Source of the DNA: Actinomycetes bacterium
Lineage (GTDB): Bacteria; Actinomycetota; Actinomycetes; Actinomycetales; Cellulomonadaceae
Direction of reading: 5' to 3'
Length of the DNA stretch: 12,973 bases
NCBI GenBank assembly: GCA_023389545.1
Contig: JAEWEI010000112.1
Coordinates: 1-12,973 of the forward strand
A program made the translations under genes and the position numbers. This document shows positions 1-12,973 of the stretch, one piece after another. Under the pieces are notes generated by a model. The model was not told where the DNA came from, did no database searches, and was given only the letters and a program-made list of their open reading frames with translations. Position 1 is the first letter of the stretch. Every line of letters starts with the position of its first letter.

Positions 1-29
1 CACTCACGAGAGCACAGGAGAGCCAACGC

Positions 30-2371
<2,342 letters not shown>

Positions 2372-2388
2372 GCGGTGGGGAGGTGGGC

Positions 2389-2667
2389 ATGCGCGTCGCG
2401 ATCAGGGTGAAGCCGGGGGCGTCGCGCACCCGCGTCGGCGGGGTGCACGGTGACCGCCTGGTGGTGGCTGTGCAGGCCCGCGCGGTGGAGGGCGCGGCGA
2501 CGGAGGCCGCCCTCGCGGCGGTCGCGGAGGTGTGCGGGGTGCGGCGTCGCGCGGTGTCGTTGGTGACGGGCGCGACGAGCCGCGACAAGGTCGTCGAGGT
2601 CGATGTGCCCGAGGCGGAGGAGCCGGCCCTGCGGGCTCGTCTGGAGGCCGTGCGGGAGGCGCGCTGA
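2389..2667 (+). CDS. DUF167 (YggU-like) small protein
   Basis: A 92-residue protein that opens with [18 protein letters not shown], the conserved N-terminal strand and loop of the DUF167/YggU family (COG1872). It continues with the [10 protein letters not shown] segment (family consensus around the G-A-N/T-A helix start) and ends with a [13 protein letters not shown] strand. The family fold is small alpha/beta; its biochemical role is not established and I assign none. Length is normal for the family (about 70-110). The start is ATG 2389, preceded by GGGGAGG at 2376-2382. The reading frame stays open further upstream inside mdh, but that part does not resemble the family. It sits 17 bases after the mdh stop, so an mdh-DUF167 operon is likely. 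No obvious terminator follows it. Confidence 0.85.
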   Translation: MRVAIRVKPGASRTRVGGVHGDRLVVAVQARAVEGAATEAALAAVAEVCGVRRRAVSLVTGATSRDKVVEVDVPEAEEPALRARLEAVREAR

Positions 2668-2695
2668 GGGGCGTGAGAAGCGACACATCGTACGG

Positions 2696-2714
2696 TTGCT
2701 GAAAATTACGGCAA
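2696..2714 (+). promoter_or_regulatory. Candidate LacI-family (MalR-like) operator
   Basis: The 19-base sequence TTGCTGAAAATTACGGCAA is an odd-length palindrome centred on A2705, with seven of nine base pairs symmetric. The outer half-sites TTGC and GCAA are perfect. LacI-family repressors of maltose and starch genes in actinobacteria bind palindromes of this general form. The site lies in the 110-base gap before the amylopullulanase and covers its predicted -35. The pattern is seen directly; the regulator's identity is inferred, and no LacI gene is in the window. Confidence 0.5.
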
Positions 2715-2724
2715 TCGGTACGTT
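2696..2724 (+). promoter_or_regulatory. Predicted promoter of the amylopullulanase gene
   Basis: TTGCTG (2696-2701) and TACGTT (2719-2724) are separated by 17 bases. Each matches the vegetative sigma consensus at three of six positions; the second also fits the actinobacterial TANNNT form. Transcription would begin near 2731, leaving a leader of about 47 bases before ATG 2778. The stretch at 2696-2730 is unusually AT-rich for this window. The -35 coincides with the left half of the candidate operator, which would suit repression. Confidence 0.4.
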
Positions 2725-2777
2725 CGGCTTCACGCATCCCTTCCGCACAGTGCTGTGCGGCGACGAAGGAGTCGGAC

Positions 2778-8570
<5,793 letters not shown>

Positions 8571-8602
8571 GCCGCTGGGCAGAGCGCCGCTGGCCGCTCG
8601 CG

Positions 8603-8631
8603 CTGTCCGATCGGGGCGTGCGACGTAGTCT
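8603..8631 (+). promoter_or_regulatory. Possible promoter for the antiporter-glutaminase pair
   Basis: CTGTCC (8603-8608) and TAGTCT (8626-8631) are spaced by 17 bases. TAGTCT fits the actinobacterial TANNNT -10; the -35 matches consensus at only three of six positions. The start point would be near 8638, leaving a leader of about 220 bases before the antiporter. This is a weak prediction based on position and the -10 alone. Confidence 0.3.
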
Positions 8632-8637
8632 GAGGTC

Positions 8638-8860
8638 GACAGGCCGGCCCGGCGCGGGTCCGACGAGAGTCGGCAGCCCCCGCGGGATCGGCAGACGTGA
8701 CGCCCACCCTCAGGGTGCCCCCCTGGCGTCCTCCGCGCCCCGGCGCCACCGTGCACGGCCGCACCTCAGTGCCGCTTGCACCGGATTCCGTCACGTCCCG
8801 AGCAGCACCACCAGCACCTCTCCTGAGCTCCGTCCCCGGAGCGAACCGTGAGGAGTTCCC
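8638..8860 (+). other. Stem-loop-rich leader or intergenic region before the antiporter
   Basis: The gap after the amylopullulanase is 290 bases, and its 3' part can form several stem-loops. CCGAC-GAGA-GTCGG (8660-8673) has a GNRA tetraloop and is enclosed by CGCGGG/CCCGCG (8653-8658 with 8679-8684). GACGCC/GGCGTC (8699-8704 with 8725-8730) encloses the palindrome CACCCTCAGGGTG. GCTCCG-TCCC-CGGAGC (8827-8842) stands 7 bases before the GAGGAG ribosome site at 8850-8855. I do not recognise a known riboswitch class. In such GC-rich DNA some of these stems may be chance. Upstream, 8571-8637 holds two copies of GCCGCTGG (8571-8578, 8586-8593) and a weak GAGCG/CGCTC stem; no convincing terminator for the amylopullulanase gene was seen. 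Confidence 0.4.
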
Positions 8861-10519
8861 ATGACGGCGCAACAAGCGGCCCCGGCCAAGAAGAGCGTGC
8901 CCCAGAAGGCCACGATCTCCATCTTCGCGCTCGCGATGCTGAACATCGTGGCGGTGGTGAGCCTGCGCGGGCTCCCGGCAGAGGCCGAATACGGACTGGG
9001 CTCGATCTTCTACTACCTCTTCGCGGCGGTGTTCTTCCTCGTGCCGGTCTCGTTGGTGGCGGCTGAGCTCGCCACCGGCTGGCCAGAGCGCGGCGGCGTG
9101 TTCCGGTGGGTGGGGGAGGCGTTCGGCGGGCGCTGGGCGTTCGTCGCCATGTTCGTGCTGTTCATCGAGGTGAGCGTCTGGTTCCCGACGGTGCTGACCT
9201 TCGGCGCCACGGCGTTGGCGTACACCGACGACAACCTCTCCTTCGCCGAGCGGTTGTCCTCCGACAAGGCGTACATCTTGCTGGTGGTCCTCGCCGTGTA
9301 CTGGCTGGCCACGCTCATCGCGATGCGCGGCGCCTCGGCGTTCTCCGGGGTGGCCAAATGGGGCGGGATGATCGGCACGATCATTCCCGCGGCGCTGCTC
9401 ATCGTGCTGGGCTTCAGCTACCTCATCGCCGGCAACCCCTCGCAGATCAAGCTCGGCTGGGGCGAGCTGATCCCCGACTTCGGGAACTTCTCCAACGTGG
9501 TGCTCGCGGCGAGCATCTTCCTCTTCTATGCCGGCATGGAGATGAACGCGATCCATGTGAAAGAGGTCAAGAACGCCTCCCGGAACTATCCGATCGCGAT
9601 CGGCATCGCGGCGCTGGGCACCGTGATCATCTTCGTGCTGGGCACCCTCGCGATCGCGTTCGTGGTGCCGCAGTCCGAGATCAACCTGACCCAGAGCCTG
9701 CTGACGACGTTCAACGACGTGTTCCGCTGGGCGGGCGTCGAGTGGGCGGCGCCGATCATGGCGGTGGCACTCGCGATCGGCGTGTTCGCGGGCGTGGTGA
9801 CGTGGGTGTCCGGCCCGTCGAGCGGTCTGTTGAGCGTGGCGAAGGCTGGCTACATGCCACGGTTCTGGCAGGTCACCAACAAGCACGGGATGGCCACGCA
9901 CATCCTCATCGCCCAGGCGGGGATCGTGACGATCCTGTCGGCGGCGTTCGTGCTGCTGCCCTCGGTGCAGTCCGCGTACCAGATCCTCAGCCAGCTCGCG
10001 TCGATCCTGTACCTGGTGATGTACCTGCTGATGTTCGGGGCGGCGCTGTACCTCAGGTACAGCCAGCCGAACCGGCCCCGGCCCTACAAGATCCCCGGCG
10101 GCGCCGCGGGCATGTGGGTGATCGGCGGCGCCGGGTTCGTCGCATCGGCCCTGGCCTTCTTCTTCAGCTTCTTCCCGCCCAGCCAGGTGCCTACCGGCTC
10201 GCCCACCACGTACGTCGGCTTCCTGCTCGGGCTGGCTGTCGTGTTCGTCGCCATCCCCCTCGTCATCTACGCGGTGCGCAAGCCGCACTGGCGGCAGCAG
10301 GACGACGACTTCGCGCCGTTCACCTGGCAGATCGAGGGCGGCCACCCGGGCGTGGTGTCGGAGTCCTCGGTGCCGACGCCCGAGCTGCTGCGAAGCGCGC
10401 AGGCGGGCACCACAGGCGCATCGGCCGGAGACGCCCAGACGAGGGATGCCCAGCGAGGCGCCACACCGCCACGCCACCGCGACCAGGGCGCTCCGCCCAG
10501 TCCAGGCGAGCAGCACTGA
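8861..10519 (+). CDS. GadC-like amino acid permease/antiporter (APC superfamily)
   Basis: A 552-residue inner-membrane protein with about twelve hydrophobic segments, the first near 17-36 and the second near 46-70. The N-terminal pattern L35-R-G-L-P, the AE-(Y)GLGSIFYYLFAAVFFLVPVSL stretch around residues 42-66, then AAELATGW and GGVFRWV, matches the glutamate:GABA antiporter family that includes E. coli GadC. The later segment EMNAIHVKEVKNASRNYP is also typical of APC carriers. By family it exchanges glutamate or glutamine with another amino acid. No glutamate decarboxylase is present, and a glutaminase follows after 49 bases, so glutamine/glutamate exchange is the best inference. The start is ATG 8861 with GAGGAG at 8850-8855. 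Residues about 473-552 form an 80-residue hydrophilic tail rich in alanine, glycine, proline and charge, longer than GadC's (511 residues in E. coli). Exact substrates are not shown by the sequence. Confidence 0.85.
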   Translation: MTAQQAAPAKKSVPQKATISIFALAMLNIVAVVSLRGLPAEAEYGLGSIFYYLFAAVFFLVPVSLVAAELATGWPERGGVFRWVGEAFGGRWAFVAMFVLFIEVSVWFPTVLTFGATALAYTDDNLSFAERLSSDKAYILLVVLAVYWLATLIAMRGASAFSGVAKWGGMIGTIIPAALLIVLGFSYLIAGNPSQIKLGWGELIPDFGNFSNVVLAASIFLFYAGMEMNAIHVKEVKNASRNYPIAIGIAALGTVIIFVLGTLAIAFVVPQSEINLTQSLLTTFNDVFRWAGVEWAAPIMAVALAIGVFAGVVTWVSGPSSGLLSVAKAGYMPRFWQVTNKHGMATHILIAQAGIVTILSAAFVLLPSVQSAYQILSQLASILYLVMYLLMFGAALYLRYSQPNRPRPYKIPGGAAGMWVIGGAGFVASALAFFFSFFPPSQVPTGSPTTYVGFLLGLAVVFVAIPLVIYAVRKPHWRQQDDDFAPFTWQIEGGHPGVVSESSVPTPELLRSAQAGTTGASAGDAQTRDAQRGATPPRHRDQGAPPSPGEQH

Positions 10520-10568
10520 CGGCCCGCCCCCTCGCCGACCACTGGCAGCACGACGAAAGGACGCGACC

Positions 10569-11546
10569 ATGGCTCTCGACGCGCAGAGCATCCAGGCGGC
10601 TGTCGACACCGCGCATCGGGACAACGTCGGCCTGCAGGGAGGGGCGAACGCCAGCTACATCCCGTACCTGGCGTCGGTGGACTCCTCGCTGTTCGGGGTC
10701 GCCGTCGTCACAGCCGAGGGCGAGGTGTACTCGGCGGGTGACGCTGACTTCGAGTTCGCCCTCGAGTCCATCTCCAAGGTGTTCACGATGGCGCGCGCGA
10801 TGGCCGACGTGGGGCCGGTCGAGTTCCACCAGAAGATCGGGGCCGATCCCACGGGCCTGCCGTTCAACTCGGTGATGGCCCTCGAGTTGCACAACGACAA
10901 GCCGCTGAGCCCACTGGTGAACGCCGGGGCGATGTCCTCGGCGAGCCTGGTGAAGGCGGCGGACACGGAGCAGCGCTGGCAGCGCATCCTCGAGACGCAG
11001 CGCGCCTTCGCGGGCCGGGAGATCCAGCTCAGCCCCGAGGTGAACACGTCCGAGCAGACGACGAACTTCCACAACCGGGCCATCGCGTGGCTGCTGTACA
11101 GCGGCGGCGCGATGTACTCGGATCCCATGGAGGCGTGCGACGTCTACACCCGGCAGTGCTCCACCCTCATCTCCACCAAGGACCTGGCCACGATGGGCGC
11201 CACCATCGCCGCGGGCGGGGTGAACCCGGTGACAAAGGAACGGGTGGTGGAGCCCGAGCTGGTGCCGCACATGCTGGCCGAGATGACGATGGAGGGTCTG
11301 TACACGGCGTCGGGCGACTGGGCGTACACGGTGGGCCTGCCGGGCAAGAGCGGCGTCGGCGGGGGAGTGCTGTCGGTGGCCCCGGGCAAGCTCGCCATCG
11401 CGGCGTTCTCACCCCCGCTCGACCCGGTCGGCAACAGCGTGCGGGGCATGGCGGCCGTGGGCCAGGTGGCGCAGCGCCTGGACCTGAGCTTGTACAAGGT
11501 GCCGGGCGCCGGCGATCCGCCGTTGTCGGCCCTGGGCAAGGGATAG
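10569..11546 (+). CDS. glsA: Glutaminase (serine-type, GlsA/YbaS family)
   Basis: Hydrolyses glutamine to glutamate and ammonia in the cytosol. The 325-residue length is close to the E. coli enzymes (about 310). The beta-lactamase-like S67-I-S-K70 motif (in LESISKVF) supplies the nucleophile serine and general-base lysine. N118 in PLVNAGAM and the glycine-rich K260-S-G-V-G-G-G stretch are conserved substrate-pocket elements. There is no STAS, ankyrin or cyclic-nucleotide domain at the C-terminus, so this is the short bacterial form. The start is ATG 10569 with AAAGGA at 10556-10561. It lies 49 bases after the GadC-like gene without an obvious intervening terminator, so co-transcription is likely. 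The pairing recalls E. coli YbaS with GadC, where glutamine import and deamidation consume protons; a role in nitrogen supply is equally possible here. Confidence 0.94.
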   Translation: MALDAQSIQAAVDTAHRDNVGLQGGANASYIPYLASVDSSLFGVAVVTAEGEVYSAGDADFEFALESISKVFTMARAMADVGPVEFHQKIGADPTGLPFNSVMALELHNDKPLSPLVNAGAMSSASLVKAADTEQRWQRILETQRAFAGREIQLSPEVNTSEQTTNFHNRAIAWLLYSGGAMYSDPMEACDVYTRQCSTLISTKDLATMGATIAAGGVNPVTKERVVEPELVPHMLAEMTMEGLYTASGDWAYTVGLPGKSGVGGGVLSVAPGKLAIAAFSPPLDPVGNSVRGMAAVGQVAQRLDLSLYKVPGAGDPPLSALGKG

Positions 11547-11581
11547 GCCGAACACCCTCAATCCGCAGATCGGCGGCTGTG

Positions 11582-11587
11582 TACAGT
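11582..11587 (+). promoter_or_regulatory. -10 element for a probably leaderless ROK mRNA
   Basis: TACAGT fits TANNNT and ends eight bases before the GTG start at 11596, so the expected transcription start (11594-11596) falls on or next to the start codon. No Shine-Dalgarno sequence precedes the GTG. Leaderless mRNAs are common in actinobacteria. The overlapping palindrome CTGTGTACAG (11577-11586, 4+2+4) could be an operator for autoregulation, but at this length it may be chance. No good -35 is visible. Confidence 0.45.
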
Positions 11588-11595
11588 TCGCTTCT

Positions 11596-12780
11596 GTGGG
11601 CACAGACCGGGTGACGCCGGGCTCCCAGACTTCACTGCGTGAAGCGAACCGAGCCCGGATCGTGAATGCGGTCCAGCAGCGTGGCTCTCTCACGCAGGTC
11701 GAGCTGGCCGGGGTGACAGGCCTGTCCCCGGCGACCGTGTCGAACATCGTCAAGGAGCTCACCGGCGCCGGCGTGCTGCACACGGCGCCCACGTCGCGCA
11801 GCGGCCGACGCGCCCAGCAGGTCACCCTCGCGCGCAACCTCGGGCTCGTCGCCGGCGTGCACTTCGGCACCCGGTCGTTGCGGGTCGCGCTCGCGGACGT
11901 CGCCCACCGCATCGTCGCCGAGCAGCGGATGCCGCTGCCGCCGGACCACCGCGCCGACGCGGGGCTCGACCGCGCCGCGCTGCTGCTCACTGAGATGGTC
12001 GAGTCGCTCGAGGCGAGCATGAGCGAGGTGCTGGCCGTGGGCGTGGGCGTGCCCGCGCCTGTGGACGTGCGCACCGGCCAGGTCTCCACGCTCGGCATGC
12101 TGCGCGGCTGGGACGGCGTGGCAGTGCCCGAGGTCCTCCAGCACCGCATCGGGGTGCCCGTCCACGTGGACAACGACGCCAACCTGGGCGCGCTCGCCGA
12201 GGTGCGGCTCGGGGCCGCGCGCGGCCGCGAGAACGTGCTCTACCTGCGGGTCTCCCACGGCGTCGGCGGCGGGATGGTGCTCGGCGGGCGCCTCTACCAC
12301 GGCCGGTCCGGCACCGCCGGGGAGATCGGCCACGTGACGATCGACGAGAACGGCCCGATCTGCCGCTGCGGCAACCGCGGCTGCCTCGAGACGTTCGTCG
12401 GGGCGCCCGTGCTGCTGGGCATGCTGCAGGCCAGCCACGGCACGCTGACCCTGCCGGACGTGATCGCGCGCGCGCATGACGGCGATCCCGGCTGCCGACG
12501 CGTCATCTCCGACGCCGGCCGCCACCTCGGATTCGCCGCCGCCAACGTGTGCAACCTGTTCGACCCCGATCTCGTGGTGGTCGGCGGTCGGCTCGCCCAG
12601 GCCGGGGCCCTGCTGCTCGAGCCGCTGCGCACCATGCTCGAGCAGCGCACCGTGCCCAGCACCGCCGGCCCGGTGGAGGTCGTGGCCTCCGAACTCGGGG
12701 CCGCGGCCGAGGTGCGCGGCGCGCTGGCCGTCGCGCTGGACCGGGTGGGCATCGCCGCCTCGATGGTGGCGACCGGATGA
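11596..12780 (+). CDS. ROK-family transcriptional regulator
   Basis: A 394-residue sugar-responsive repressor or activator, full length for ROK regulators. The N-terminal winged helix-turn-helix spans about residues 14-63, with LTQVELAGVTGLSPATVSN as its turn region. The ROK domain follows. Its first ATP motif is degenerate: H89-F-G-T stands where ROK sugar kinases have an aspartate (D-x-G-G-T), so kinase activity is unlikely. D192-N-D194-A-N and G242-E-I-G-H246 are retained, as is the zinc site (H246, C256, C258, C263 in CRCGNRGCLE); these bind sugar in family members. The start is GTG 11596, placed by the -10 eight bases upstream. The stop overlaps the next gene's start by four bases (ATGA), so it is probably co-transcribed with a XylF-like lipoprotein, recalling Streptomyces rok7B7 beside xylFGH. 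The ligand is likely xylose or a related sugar, by inference. Confidence 0.93.
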   Translation: MGTDRVTPGSQTSLREANRARIVNAVQQRGSLTQVELAGVTGLSPATVSNIVKELTGAGVLHTAPTSRSGRRAQQVTLARNLGLVAGVHFGTRSLRVALADVAHRIVAEQRMPLPPDHRADAGLDRAALLLTEMVESLEASMSEVLAVGVGVPAPVDVRTGQVSTLGMLRGWDGVAVPEVLQHRIGVPVHVDNDANLGALAEVRLGAARGRENVLYLRVSHGVGGGMVLGGRLYHGRSGTAGEIGHVTIDENGPICRCGNRGCLETFVGAPVLLGMLQASHGTLTLPDVIARAHDGDPGCRRVISDAGRHLGFAAANVCNLFDPDLVVVGGRLAQAGALLLEPLRTMLEQRTVPSTAGPVEVVASELGAAAEVRGALAVALDRVGIAASMVATG

Positions 12781-12973
12781 CCCCGCCCCAGATGTCCCGC
12801 CGCCCCGGCGTCACCGCGCTGCTCGCCGCGGCGCTGCTGGCAGCCTCGATGGCGACGGCCGGCTGCGCCTCCGCGACCGCGCAGGACGTGCCCACCATCG
12901 CCTTCCTGCTGCCCGAGTCGAAGGCCGCCCGCTACGAGAACGTGGACCGCCCCGTCTTCGAGGCGGCGGTCGC
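12777..12973 (+). CDS. xylF: XylF-like sugar ABC transporter substrate-binding lipoprotein (partial, 3' end cut)
   Basis: The first 65 codons of a gene that runs off the window. A lipoprotein signal peptide is visible: basic S-R-R-P, a hydrophobic alanine/leucine core, and lipobox T27-A-G-C30, so the mature protein would be lipid-anchored outside the membrane. The threonine at lipobox -3 is less usual than leucine. The mature start TIAFLLPESKAARYENVDRP is characteristic of the XylF/ChvE group of periplasmic sugar-binding proteins. The start is ATG 12777, overlapping the ROK stop by four bases; a second in-frame ATG at 12792 is possible. ATP-binding and permease genes (xylG, xylH) would be expected next. 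Xylose as ligand is inferred from family and context. Confidence 0.8.
   Translation, partial: MTPPQMSRRPGVTALLAAALLAASMATAGCASATAQDVPTIAFLLPESKAARYENVDRPVFEAAV

Noticed and set aside
8653..8684. Guanidine (ykkC) riboswitch suggested by GGTCCGA followed by GAGAG
   Set aside because: Only a few bases resemble the motif; the other conserved segments of that class are not found, and the downstream gene is not a guanidine gene.
11527..11550. Possible terminator at the end of glsA (CGGCCCT pairing with AGGG...GCCG)
   Set aside because: The stem is only 3 plus 4 pairs with a 5-base bulge and overlaps the coding end; too weak to call.

Overview
The window is high-GC DNA with GC-biased third codon positions, AGGAG-type ribosome binding sites and TANNNT-like -10 elements. 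All real genes lie on the + strand. The gene content (dimeric NADP isocitrate dehydrogenase, actinobacterial-style malate dehydrogenase, a giant secreted amylopullulanase, a ROK regulator joined to a sugar-binding lipoprotein) points to a polysaccharide-degrading actinobacterium. A Cellulomonas-like member of the Micrococcales is my best guess. This is inference from gene style; no search was run.

Layout. (1) 30-2667, central metabolism: icd, a strong terminator-like hairpin (1261-1305), mdh, then 17 bases later a small DUF167 protein. (2) 2668-8570, starch degradation: a short promoter region with a LacI-type palindrome over the predicted -35, then one 1930-residue secreted protein. That protein carries an alpha-amylase catalytic domain, a complete pullulanase, and three X25-type starch-module repeats. 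(3) 8571-11546, glutamine/glutamate: a 290-base intergenic region with a possible promoter and stem-loops, a GadC-like amino acid antiporter with a long hydrophilic C-terminal tail, and 49 bases later a serine-type glutaminase. (4) 11547-12973, sugar uptake: a ROK regulator that is probably translated from a leaderless mRNA. Its stop codon overlaps the start of a XylF-like substrate-binding lipoprotein cut off by the window end.

How the parts fit. The amylopullulanase would cut alpha-1,4 and alpha-1,6 bonds of starch, glycogen or pullulan outside the cell, and its operator suggests control by maltodextrin availability. The antiporter and glutaminase form a likely functional pair: glutamine in, deamidation to glutamate plus ammonia, glutamate out. 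This would supply nitrogen or consume acid. The ROK and XylF pair resembles the Streptomyces rok7B7-xylFGH arrangement and suggests xylose or related sugar uptake. Every gene belongs to a recognisable family. I found no convincing new system; the least explained parts are the antiporter leader and tail and the candidate operator.
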